This document shows positions 5,692-12,724 of a stretch of DNA of 12,724 bases, piece after piece (position 1 is the stretch's first letter; every line of letters starts with the position of its first letter). Source of the DNA: Acidobacteriota bacterium (GTDB taxonomy: Bacteria > Acidobacteriota > Terriglobia > Terriglobales > Acidobacteriaceae); the NCBI GenBank assembly GCA_021778815.1, contig JAJYBW010000050.1, forward strand, positions 1 to 12,724, given 5' to 3'. A program made the position numbers and the translations under genes. The notes beneath the pieces were generated by a model. The model ran no database searches. It was not told where the DNA came from and worked only from the letters and a program-made list of their open reading frames with translations.

Positions 5692-7167
5692 ATGAAGAAT
5701 AAGGGAAAATTCGCCGATCTGCCGGCTGCGCAGCAAGAAGCCTTGTTGCAGAAGATCCGCTGCATCCCATTGTTCGCGAACCTGGATGACAGGAAGAATG
5801 AGTGTTTGCAGCAAGCTGACGTTATCGATGCTGAGTCCGGCGATTGCGTGCTGGGGCAGGAACAGACGAAGCGATACTTCTGGATTCTGGTGGAAGGCGG
5901 GCTGCGAGCGGAGTACGTAGAACCAGATGGCAAGCGCAAACCGCTGGCGACACATCACGGCTGCGAGACGTTCGGCGAAGTGCCGTTGCTGACGGGCTCG
6001 GTGAGTCGGGTGGAATGCACCATGATCGAGCCCAGTCGATTGCTGCGGGTGGATGAGGATTCCTTCTGGCAGATGATGACGACGTGCCCGAGCGTGCGCA
6101 AGGGAATCCTGGCGAACCTGACGAATCGTCAGCAGGGACTGCAGGGCATCCTGCTGCAGCGGGAGAAGATGGCATCGCTGGGCACCATGGCCGCGGGCCT
6201 GATGCATGAGTTGAACAATCCTGGCAGCGCCGCCAAGCGAGCCAGCATGCAACTGCGGGAGAGCTTGACGCGCCTGCAGGAGCTGAATCTTCGCAGCTGC
6301 CGCATGGGTCTGCAGCCGGAGGAACTGGGCTGCATCTCCGACCTGCAACATTACATTCTGCAGCCGCAGAAATCAGTTTCGATGAACTCACTGGACCAGG
6401 CAGACGCAGAGGAGTCGTTGTGCGAATGGCTGGACAAAGTGGGAGTGCAGGACTCCTGGAAGCTGGCTCCTCCGCTGGCGGGTATGGGATTGACGGCGGA
6501 AAAACTGGAATGCCTGCGGGCGAATTTTCGCCCGGCGGCGTTGACCGATACCTTCGAGTGGGTGGAAGCGCTGGTGAGCAGCGTGCAGCAGCTGGACACG
6601 ATTGAGGAAAGCATCACCCGCGTGACGGAGTTGGTGATGGCGGTCAAGCATTATTCGTATGCAGAGAAAATGTGCTGCGCGGCGGTTGATGTTCACAAGA
6701 GTTTGCAGAGCGCGCTGATGATTCTTGGACACAAAATTCGTCACAAAGAGATTCAGGTATCGAAAATGTTCAGTGCGGATGTGCCGATACTGGAGTCCGC
6801 GGCGACGGGACTGCACCAGGTGTGGATGAACCTGCTGGACAATGCCGTGGATGCGGCGCCGCAGAGGGGACACATCACGGTACGAACCTGGGTGGAGGAC
6901 GGCAATATTCTGGTGAGCGTTGGCGATGACGGGGCTGGAATTCCGGCGGAGGATCGGAAGCATATCTTCGAACCCTTTTTCACCAGCAAGCCGGAGGGAG
7001 TGGGCACTGGGTTGGGGCTTAGCATCGCGTACAAGATTGTGACCAAACATTTTGGCGGCGATATTCGATTTGAGTCGGAACCGGGGAAGACGGAATTTAT
7101 TGTGCAGTTACCGCAGCATCCGCCCGTGCTAGAGAATCAAACAGAGGCAGCCAAGCAAGAGGCGTAA
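5692..7167 (+). CDS. Cytosolic histidine kinase with N-terminal cyclic-nucleotide-binding domain
   Basis: This 491-residue protein has no membrane segment. Residues 20-135 form a CRP/Crp-Fnr-type nucleotide-binding beta-roll. The cassette reads FGEVPLLTGSVSRVE, and Glu96 and Arg106 keep the spacing of the cAMP-binding Glu72 and Arg82 of CRP. A helix (about 140-165) leads to the phospho-acceptor helix with His172 in GLMHELNNPGSAAKR. After an unusually long segment of about 190 residues comes the HATPase domain: N-box NLLDNAVDA (380-388), G1 DDGAGIP (412-418), F-box FEPFFTSK (426-433), G2 GVGTGLGLSI (437-444 region). It carries 12 cysteines. It should autophosphorylate at His172 and pass phosphate to a receiver; the receiver/reductase fusion encoded just upstream is the obvious partner. 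ATG 5692 is the only in-frame start near the domain boundary, and no Shine-Dalgarno is visible, which suggests translation coupled to the upstream gene. The ligand (cAMP, cGMP or other) is unknown. Confidence 0.9.
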   Translation: MKNKGKFADLPAAQQEALLQKIRCIPLFANLDDRKNECLQQADVIDAESGDCVLGQEQTKRYFWILVEGGLRAEYVEPDGKRKPLATHHGCETFGEVPLLTGSVSRVECTMIEPSRLLRVDEDSFWQMMTTCPSVRKGILANLTNRQQGLQGILLQREKMASLGTMAAGLMHELNNPGSAAKRASMQLRESLTRLQELNLRSCRMGLQPEELGCISDLQHYILQPQKSVSMNSLDQADAEESLCEWLDKVGVQDSWKLAPPLAGMGLTAEKLECLRANFRPAALTDTFEWVEALVSSVQQLDTIEESITRVTELVMAVKHYSYAEKMCCAAVDVHKSLQSALMILGHKIRHKEIQVSKMFSADVPILESAATGLHQVWMNLLDNAVDAAPQRGHITVRTWVEDGNILVSVGDDGAGIPAEDRKHIFEPFFTSKPEGVGTGLGLSIAYKIVTKHFGGDIRFESEPGKTEFIVQLPQHPPVLENQTEAAKQEA

Positions 7168-7255
7168 ATTTTCTTCCCACCTGATATGTATCGGCGACCG
7201 CCGAGCAAGCAAATCCAAAGAGAGAAAATCCAGCAGGAAAAAAAGAAGGGTAGGA

Positions 7256-7295
7256 TGTCCCGTGTCTTTCGCCATTGCGGCGGAGACACGGGACA
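7256..7295. terminator. Strong bidirectional terminator hairpin
   Basis: Arms TGTCCCGTGTCT (7256-7267) and AGACACGGGACA (7284-7295) are perfectly complementary over 12 bases. The enclosed 16 bases form a second stem CGCC (7270-7273)/GGCG (7279-7282) with loop ATTGC. For the minus-strand receptor gene, whose stop is 35 bases away, the RNA continues with a pyrimidine/T-rich run (complement of the A-tract at 7238-7247). On the plus strand the hairpin is followed by TTTGTT. It lies between convergent genes. Confidence 0.75.
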
Positions 7296-7330
7296 TTTGT
7301 TCTGGGGATAGGGAGGGCGGATGCGAAGCG

Positions 7331-10288
7331 CTAGAAGTTGAGCCCGGCGTTGAGGAAGATGCTGCGATTGCCCGCAGTGGAGGGGCCGAAGAACCCGCCG
7401 GCGAGCGACTGCGACTTGCCGAAGAACGGGGAGGTCAAGGTTCCGTTGGGAAGGCCGAGGTTTTGCCGATTCAAGACATTTTGCGCGAAGACGGACAGCG
7501 TCAGACTGTATTTGCGTGGGACGGCGGCATCCAGTCTGCCTGGCCCGCCTTGATTGCCGCTCAAGCCGCGACCGCCCAATCCAGGACCGTGGCCGTGGAA
7601 GCCTGGGCCGCCTCCGCCGGTTTTGAGTTTGGGCCCGAAGCCAATCACTTTGGCAACGCGAAGGTTGAGGCTGTAATTGGATGGGCCGGTGCCAAGGCCG
7701 TAGGGGACAATTTTCTCGTTGGTGCCGATGGGATTGGCATCGAGACATCCGTACGGCGAGTTGAAGTAGCGCGTGGGGTTTGTGCCGGCGGAACAGTTCG
7801 ACACGGGGGCAAAGGTGGGGCGCGCATTGAACTGGTTGTTGGCGGTGAGATCGCTGCCGATTTTAATGTTGTAGGGTGTGCCGGAATTATAGACAAAGAA
7901 CGGTGCGAAGGAGATAGCATACGGCAGATTGACGTTCCCGAGGATCAGGAAGCGATTGCGGATATCGAAGGTGGTGGGGCCGTAATCCTGGCCGGGGTCG
8001 CTGGCGTTGGAGGCAAAATGGGCCACTCCGCTGGTATCGCCCTTGGCGTTGGTGAAGGTATAGAAGCTGAAGACGCTGAACTGCTTCAGCCGGGCATTGA
8101 CGGTGGCAATTACCTGCTGTTCGCGATAGACGCCGCCGGATTGATACTGATTGATGTTCTGGCTGGGCGGGGTGAGCGGGGCGGTGGGATAGGTATTGGA
8201 GGCGCCGTCAAAGAAGGGCGCGGTGACGTTGTTGCTGAGGTAATCGTGAACGCCGCGACTGTAGAGATAGGTGACGTTGCCGGTGACACCCTTGGAGATC
8301 TGACGGTCGACACCGATGGCGCCCTGCATGTCGATTGCGGCATGAAAATTCGGATTCAAAGTCGAGTAGGTTGGCGCCGAGGAACCCGATGTTGGCGTGG
8401 GCGGCTTGACTGGATTGCCGGGACTGGTCTCGGTGTAGCCGGTTGGATTGGTGACGACAAACACCTGCTGGTTCGGCAATTGACCCGGAGTGGTGGGCAG
8501 ATTGTTGTGGATGGTCGAAATGATGTAGGGAACGCCATACGAACCATTGGGAACGGTGAAGCGCTGGTAGAACCAGCCATAGCCGGCGCGCACCACAGTC
8601 TTGGGTTTTCCCTTGCTGTGACCGAGGGCGTAGGCAACATAGAGACGCGGCGCAAAGTCGCTTTTGTCCTTGATCTCGTTCTGCGTTTCCCAGCGCAGGC
8701 CGTAGCTTAAGGTGAGTTTCTGATTCATGGCGAAGTCATCCTGATAGAACAGGGCGAGATCCATGGGAATGGCGCGGGCGGTGTATTGGTTATTGTTGAC
8801 CACCGTGACCTGATAGAGCTGCGGCGTCCTGGCGATATATTGCTGGTTTGCCGACACGCCGTTGACGGCTGTAAATGTGTAGGCGCCGTTGGTACCGGAG
8901 TTGGTGAAGTTGGCGTCGCGATAGGCGCGAAAACGACCGCCGAAGTTGAGCGCGTGACGACCTTTGGAGCCGGTGAAATAATCCTGCACTTCGTAGTCGT
9001 CCTGATTGTCGCGCAGGGTGCCGGAATTGTTGCCGCCGTCGACAAACGAACCGGAGACCGTCAGGGTTGGCATGGTGTAGGGCGAGGTCTGGTTGTCGCG
9101 AATGCGGCGGTAGCGGAAGCGAATGTTGTCGACGAAGTTTTTGCTGAGCACAATGCTGTCGCTAACCGCCAGCGTGTTTTCCGTATTGTTTCCGTTGGTC
9201 GCTTGCTCGGGAAGCGCCAATTCGCCGACGCTGCCGTTGGTAAAGGAGGCGTGGTAGTACTCGTATCGAACGGTCAGCGTATTTGACTGGCCCAGCTGGA
9301 AGTCGAAGCGCGGTTCGGTATCGACGCGAGTGCTGGGATTGCTGACAGTTTGATTCAGGTATGTGCCTGCGGGATTGCCAAGGGTGATGCTGGCCGGATC
9401 GATGGCATCGACGATGTTGACATTTTCCGTATGGCGGTTGAAAAGATCGCCAAAGTAGGAAGAAGTTTTCGTCATGGGGCCGCCGATATTGCCATAGAAG
9501 AAATAGGAGTAGTAGCTGGGCTCGACGAGTGGCGGCGAGCCGGCGGGCCGGGGATTGGAGTTCAGGATCGGATTCTGCGCGTTGAAGCCTGAATAGTTGC
9601 CGCGGGAAAAGATGTGTCCGTGCATCTGTCCGGTGCCGGCTTTGGTGAGAATCTCAATGCGACCATAGCCGAGGCGGTCAAACTCGGCGGAGAAGGGATT
9701 CTGGTTGACGATGATTTCGCGAATCGAGGACTTGGGCGGAATCTGTCCGCCGGAAAAGCCGTCAATATAAATTTCGCCGCCGTTGGGACCGGCGGAGGGA
9801 CCGGCGAGTGCCTGAAGTTCGCTGGATAACTCATCGGGATCGTCGGAAAGCGCGTCCAGATCCTTGCCCTTGATGATCATGGCGTTGGCGTTGGACGTTG
9901 GAGAGGTGTCGATGGTGGAGGCTTCTCCGCTGACGTGGACCTGTTGCGTCTGGGCAGCGATGGTTAATGCGATGTTCAGCGTTTTGGTGGCGCCGGGGGC
10001 GATGACGACGCCCGTGGACTCAAACGGAGTGAAACCTTCGATGGAGGTGTTGATGGTGTATTGACCGGGGGCAAGGCCGTTGAAGTGATACAGGCCGGTG
10101 CCGCCGCTGGTGGTGCTGACAGTTTTGCCGTTGCCGGAAAGAACGATGGAGGCGCCCGGGATGATCGCGCCGGTGGGATCCGCTACGACGCCGTGCAAAT
10201 TGCCGGTGGTTTGTTGCCCGAAAAAAGTCGAGACGAGGAGGAATGGCAGAACAAGTACCGCAAAGATCCTAAAGCGAAGATGAGCCAC
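7331..10288 (-). CDS. TonB-dependent receptor, Oar-like, with N-terminal carboxypeptidase-regulatory-like domain
   Basis: This 985-residue outer-membrane protein starts with a signal peptide (MAHLRFRIFAVLVLPFLLVS, cleavage likely before QQTTG at residue 25). It continues with a CarboxypepD_reg-like Ig fold at about 28-120 (GVVADPTGAIIPGASI, GLYHFNGLAPGQYTI) and a plug domain at about 135-225 (EIYIDGFSGGQIPP, IREIIVNQNPFSAEFDRLG, GRIEILTKAGT). A barrel then runs to the terminal strand IFLNAGLNF with C-terminal Phe. This architecture is much expanded in Acidobacteriota and is used for uptake of polymers or large substrates driven by TonB/ExbBD; the substrate cannot be told. Residues about 891-918 hold a Gly/His-rich loop (GGGGPGFHGHGPGLGG). 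The GTG at 10288 is chosen because AGGAAA stands 6 bases upstream. A TTG further upstream (10363) would place 25 charged residues before the signal peptide. No SusD-like partner or TonB gene is adjacent. Confidence 0.92.
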   Translation of the reverse strand: MAHLRFRIFAVLVLPFLLVSTFFGQQTTGNLHGVVADPTGAIIPGASIVLSGNGKTVSTTSGGTGLYHFNGLAPGQYTINTSIEGFTPFESTGVVIAPGATKTLNIALTIAAQTQQVHVSGEASTIDTSPTSNANAMIIKGKDLDALSDDPDELSSELQALAGPSAGPNGGEIYIDGFSGGQIPPKSSIREIIVNQNPFSAEFDRLGYGRIEILTKAGTGQMHGHIFSRGNYSGFNAQNPILNSNPRPAGSPPLVEPSYYSYFFYGNIGGPMTKTSSYFGDLFNRHTENVNIVDAIDPASITLGNPAGTYLNQTVSNPSTRVDTEPRFDFQLGQSNTLTVRYEYYHASFTNGSVGELALPEQATNGNNTENTLAVSDSIVLSKNFVDNIRFRYRRIRDNQTSPYTMPTLTVSGSFVDGGNNSGTLRDNQDDYEVQDYFTGSKGRHALNFGGRFRAYRDANFTNSGTNGAYTFTAVNGVSANQQYIARTPQLYQVTVVNNNQYTARAIPMDLALFYQDDFAMNQKLTLSYGLRWETQNEIKDKSDFAPRLYVAYALGHSKGKPKTVVRAGYGWFYQRFTVPNGSYGVPYIISTIHNNLPTTPGQLPNQQVFVVTNPTGYTETSPGNPVKPPTPTSGSSAPTYSTLNPNFHAAIDMQGAIGVDRQISKGVTGNVTYLYSRGVHDYLSNNVTAPFFDGASNTYPTAPLTPPSQNINQYQSGGVYREQQVIATVNARLKQFSVFSFYTFTNAKGDTSGVAHFASNASDPGQDYGPTTFDIRNRFLILGNVNLPYAISFAPFFVYNSGTPYNIKIGSDLTANNQFNARPTFAPVSNCSAGTNPTRYFNSPYGCLDANPIGTNEKIVPYGLGTGPSNYSLNLRVAKVIGFGPKLKTGGGGPGFHGHGPGLGGRGLSGNQGGPGRLDAAVPRKYSLTLSVFAQNVLNRQNLGLPNGTLTSPFFGKSQSLAGGFFGPSTAGNRSIFLNAGLNF

Positions 10289-10294
10289 AGACAG

Positions 10295-10300
10295 TTTCCT
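10295..10300 (-). promoter_or_regulatory. Ribosome-binding site deciding the GTG start of the TonB-dependent receptor
   Basis: On the minus strand AGGAAA is followed after 6 bases (CTGTCT) by GTG at 10288-10286. The resulting protein begins directly with a normal signal peptide, which supports GTG over the TTG at 10363. Confidence 0.6.
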
Positions 10301-10430
10301 TTTCCGTCGGAATGTTGCGTCTTGGTGACTAAGACGGAGCAGGGGTGCAAAAAGCTTCAACAATTGGGGGTAGATCGAAAAAATTCACACAGCGGAAATT
10401 TCGGGCTGGAATTGCCATGGGGAGAAAGGA

Positions 10431-11459
10431 TCAGGAAACTTTTTCTACGGGGCTGGCATCGCTCGAGGCGAGCGATGCGGGGGCTTGTGGGTGGAGCTTC
10501 GCATGACGCCGGACGGTGAGGACTTTTCGGCCATCCTTGAGAAATCTGCGGAACATATAGGGCGTGAAGAAGGCTCCGGGAGAGCGCAGGGCCTCACGAA
10601 GGGCGTTGCGAATCCAGCCGGGCTTGCCGATGGTCTGGATGAGGATGGTGAGGGTGATGCCGCTGATGAAGTTGCGCTTTGCGGCCGTCAGTTGGCGGAC
10701 GGCGTTGGCATCCTGAGTGGCGCGAGCGCTGATCAGTAAATCCTGATGCACGATGCGCGCCCATTGCTGCCATTGCTGTACAGCGGACTGGCTGGTGGTG
10801 CTGCCCTGGTGGTTGGTGTACTGGACCAGAGGCTCCGGGATGCAGACGGCATATGGATGCAAGAGGGCGGCGCGACCCCAGTTTCCGATGTCGCACAAGT
10901 CGCCATATTTGCTTTCGTAACCGCCGACCGCAATCGCATCCTGGGTTCGCAGCAGAATGCTGGTGAGACGAGGACCTCGATTGCCGGCGAAGAGAGCGGC
11001 GAGCAGGGAGGAGACGGGTTCCAGTTCGGGGCCGGATTCTGTGGTCCAGAACTGAGAATTGGTGGCGTTGGCGATGCGGCAGGGGCACCAGGCGACACCG
11101 ACCGCGCCGGCGGAGGTTTGAGTGTTGCCGACTAAAAACGGCTGCACTAACCGCTCAATGGCGTTGGGAAGCAGAACGTCGTCGTCGCCGAGAAGCAGGA
11201 AGAATTCTCCGGTGGCGTGGCGGAGGCAGAAATCGAAGTTGCCGACCAAGCCGAGACGTTGTTTCTGCTGGACGAGGACCAGGCGGGGATCGCGAATTTC
11301 CTGGATTCGCTCGACGGTGTCATCCGTGGATGCGTCGTCCGATACAATCAGCTCAACATCAGAATACGTCTGGGCGAGCGCGCTGCGGATGGCTCGAAGA
11401 GCCAGGCTGCTGCGATTGATGGTGGGAATTCCGATGGAAACTCGCCGGAGTACCGTCAT
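10431..11459 (-). CDS. Family 2 glycosyltransferase
   Basis: This 342-residue GT-A-fold enzyme opens with VSIGIPTINRSSLALRAIRS and ALAQTYSDVELIVSDDAS, the nucleotide-sugar-binding beta-alpha units of GT2. The metal/nucleotide DxD region is LLLGDDDVLLP (Asp92-94). A later segment, GGYESKYGDLCDIGNWGRAA, resembles the acceptor-side region in which GT2 enzymes carry their catalytic Asp/Glu. The C-terminal 100 residues are basic and partly amphipathic (ITLTILIQTIGKPGWIRNAL), suggesting peripheral attachment to the inner membrane. It probably transfers a sugar to a lipid-linked or surface glycan; donor and acceptor are unknown. The ATG at 11459 is immediately before the first strand; no Shine-Dalgarno is visible. 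It is divergent from the GtrA gene with a 175-base gap and lies 142 bases upstream of the receptor gene on the same strand. Confidence 0.88.
   Translation of the reverse strand: MTVLRRVSIGIPTINRSSLALRAIRSALAQTYSDVELIVSDDASTDDTVERIQEIRDPRLVLVQQKQRLGLVGNFDFCLRHATGEFFLLLGDDDVLLPNAIERLVQPFLVGNTQTSAGAVGVAWCPCRIANATNSQFWTTESGPELEPVSSLLAALFAGNRGPRLTSILLRTQDAIAVGGYESKYGDLCDIGNWGRAALLHPYAVCIPEPLVQYTNHQGSTTSQSAVQQWQQWARIVHQDLLISARATQDANAVRQLTAAKRNFISGITLTILIQTIGKPGWIRNALREALRSPGAFFTPYMFRRFLKDGRKVLTVRRHAKLHPQAPASLASSDASPVEKVS
10456..10478. repeat. Perfect 10-base inverted repeat inside the 3' end of the glycosyltransferase gene
   Basis: GCATCGCTCG (10456-10465) and CGAGCGATGC (10469-10478) are perfectly complementary around the 3-base loop AGG. 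It lies 23 bases before the stop codon on the minus strand and encodes the low-complexity tail ASLASSDAS. On neither strand is it directly followed by a T-tract, so it is not a classical terminator, although it could stabilise the mRNA 3' end. Confidence 0.6.
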
Positions 11460-11634
11460 GATGGATTAGTAACCAATGTAGCATCCCGCGTTGCCTGCGG
11501 AAGAGGTTCGGCCAGCCGGCAATTGCGAATGGAAATGACGGTGTTACGCGTACGCAAGAAGCGGGTGCCAGTGGGATTCGGGACCATTCTGAATTCAGGT
11601 TGCGGTAGGGTGGGGATAGAGCAGGTGAATCGCG

Positions 11635-12216
11635 ATGGACAGCAACTCCGCTGACAGGTCCGGAAGCAGATTCTCTTGGCGGTCGCGACTTGCGAAGCAA
11701 ATGCCGCCGGGGCAGTTCGCGCGGTATCTGATGGTGGGCGTGTGGAACACCTTTTTCGGATACAGCTTGTACGCGCTGTTTACGGCGCTGCTGACGCCTC
11801 GGCTGAGATTTGCCTATCTATACGCATCGGTCTTTTCTAGCCTGATTGCAATCACGGTTGCGTATCTTGGATATAAGATTTTCGTCTTCAAGACCAAAGG
11901 AAACTATTGGGTGGAGTGGTTTCGATGCATTCTGGTCTACGGCAGCGGGATCTTGCCGGGGCTGGTGTTGTTGCCGTTGCTGGTGGGGGGACTGCATTAC
12001 GGTTTCCACCTGGACCGCAGCGCTCCGTACATTGCGGGCGGGCTGTGGACGGGGCTGACGGTCCTCTACAGTTTCTTTGGGCACAAACACTTCTCATTTC
12101 GTGTTCCAGACGATGCGGCGCATGACGCGGCGGCGATCGAAGCGGAACCGCCGATTGAGGATGTTGTGGAAGGCGTGATACCTGATCCGACGACGAATGC
12201 GGCGGACCGCCTCTGA
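11635..12216 (+). CDS. GtrA-family membrane protein
   Basis: This 193-residue protein has four predicted membrane segments: about 30-52 (FARYLMVGVWNTFFGYSLYA), 60-85, 95-120 (RCILVYGSGILPGLVLLPLL) and 131-150. The opening FARYLMVGVWNTFFGY and the last-segment motif YSFFGHKHFSFR are typical of GtrA/DPMS-type proteins, thought to flip or anchor polyprenyl-phosphate-linked sugars at the inner membrane alongside a GT2 enzyme. The ATG at 11635 has AGGTGA (11623-11628) 6 bases upstream. The N-terminus (1-28) is basic and the last 37 residues are acidic and probably disordered. A GtrB/DPM1-like gene starts 77 bases downstream, which fits the usual pairing. Confidence 0.88.
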   Translation: MDSNSADRSGSRFSWRSRLAKQMPPGQFARYLMVGVWNTFFGYSLYALFTALLTPRLRFAYLYASVFSSLIAITVAYLGYKIFVFKTKGNYWVEWFRCILVYGSGILPGLVLLPLLVGGLHYGFHLDRSAPYIAGGLWTGLTVLYSFFGHKHFSFRVPDDAAHDAAAIEAEPPIEDVVEGVIPDPTTNAADRL

Positions 12217-12293
12217 AGATTCACAAGAACCCTTACAATTCTGATATCCGGCTGGTGCCTGGGCTGGAGTGCATCCAAATAACGCGAGGCGAC

Positions 12294-12724
12294 GTGAAGA
12301 CGATCAGCATTATTACCCCCTGCTACAACGAAGAAGACAATGTCGTCGAACTGTATACGCGGGTGCGCAACGTGATTGCGGCGCTGGGGCGATACAAGTA
12401 TGAGCACATCTTTATCGACAACGCTTCTGAGGACAGCACGGTGGCGGTGTTGAAGGGGTTGGCGGCGGCCGATCCGAACGTGAAGATTATTGTGAACGCC
12501 CGCAACTTTGGCCACGTGCGCAGCCCGATGCACGCCTTCTGGCAGGCGCAGGGAGATGCAGTGATCGGCATTGTGGCCGACATGCAGGACCCGCCGGAAA
12601 TGATTGCAGACCTGGTGCAGGGGTGGGAGGAAGGCTACTCCATGGTGCTGGCAATCAAGCGTACCAGCGGGGAGCATCCGGTGATGTTCTGGGCGCGCAA
12701 GAAATATTATTCCCTGGTGAATCG
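12294..12724 (+). CDS. GtrB/DPM1-like family 2 glycosyltransferase, 3' truncated by the window
   Basis: About 143 N-terminal residues are visible and the frame runs off the right edge. It begins VKTISIITPCYNEEDNVVEL, followed by IFIDNASEDSTV, NARNFGHVRSPMHAFWQAQ and the nucleotide-sugar site VADMQDPPEMI (Asp96, Asp99). That last motif is characteristic of dolichol/bactoprenol-phosphate sugar transferases of the GtrB, DPM1 and ArnC type. These load a sugar onto undecaprenyl phosphate at the inner face of the inner membrane. Two C-terminal membrane segments are common in the family but would lie outside the window. The GTG at 12294 is chosen because GAGG (12286-12289) is 4 bases upstream and the first beta-strand follows at once. 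The frame is open upstream and an alternative GTG exists at 12255. The GtrA gene directly upstream supports a polyprenyl-sugar role. Confidence 0.85.
   Translation, partial: MKTISIITPCYNEEDNVVELYTRVRNVIAALGRYKYEHIFIDNASEDSTVAVLKGLAAADPNVKIIVNARNFGHVRSPMHAFWQAQGDAVIGIVADMQDPPEMIADLVQGWEEGYSMVLAIKRTSGEHPVMFWARKKYYSLVN

Noticed and set aside
7304..7311. GGGGATAG recurring at 3501-3508, 7304-7311 and 11612-11619
   Set aside because: It is an 8-base G-rich word in G-rich DNA, with different flanks and no shared symmetry or position relative to genes, so it is likely chance.
7262..8710. A 482-codon open frame on the plus strand opposite the TonB-dependent receptor gene
   Set aside because: It is antisense to a well-supported gene, its translation is Gly/Ala/Val-rich with no recognisable domain, and long open antisense frames are expected in this GC-rich DNA.

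Overview
The window looks like chromosomal DNA of an Acidobacteriota bacterium (Terriglobia/Acidobacteriia-like). This is inferred from three things: a large Oar/CarboxypepD_reg-type TonB-dependent receptor with a short C-terminal barrel ending in Phe, several lone signalling proteins, and moderately GC-rich coding DNA with G-rich wobble positions. I see no rRNA, tRNA, CRISPR array, insertion sequence or phage gene.

Layout. (1) 2-427 (+) is the 3' end of an outer-membrane beta-barrel gene of probable Omp85/surface-antigen type. (2) 519-2114 (+) encodes L-glutamate gamma-semialdehyde dehydrogenase (RocA/PruA type). (3) 2209-2556 (+) is a stand-alone receiver domain. It converges on (4) 2643-3314 (-), a LuxR/NarL-type regulator whose receiver has lost the phospho-accepting Asp. 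(5) 3315-3874 is a 560-base gene-free stretch with several palindromic or repeated candidate control sites. (6) 3875-5644 (+) encodes a three-part protein: receiver, thioredoxin/glutaredoxin-like fold, and thioredoxin-reductase-like flavoprotein without the usual CxxC. It is followed after 47 bases by (7) 5692-7167 (+), a soluble histidine kinase with an N-terminal cyclic-nucleotide-binding domain. (8) A strong hairpin at 7256-7295 lies between this pair and the convergent (9) TonB-dependent receptor, 7331-10288 (-). (10) 10431-11459 (-) is a family 2 glycosyltransferase. It is divergent from (11) 11635-12216 (+), a GtrA-family membrane protein, and (12) 12294 to the window end (+), the start of a GtrB/DPM1-like glycosyltransferase.

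How the genes fit together. The kinase and the receiver/reductase fusion form the most notable unit. A cytosolic kinase with a CRP-like phosphate-binding cassette is placed to phosphorylate a receiver fused to a flavin oxidoreductase, so the output would be enzymatic (redox) rather than transcriptional. The lone receiver and the degenerate LuxR regulator nearby may belong to the same signalling neighbourhood, but the sequence does not prove it. The right end is a polyprenyl-phosphate-sugar/surface glycan module (GtrA plus GT2 enzymes). The left end is ordinary metabolism plus an outer-membrane protein.
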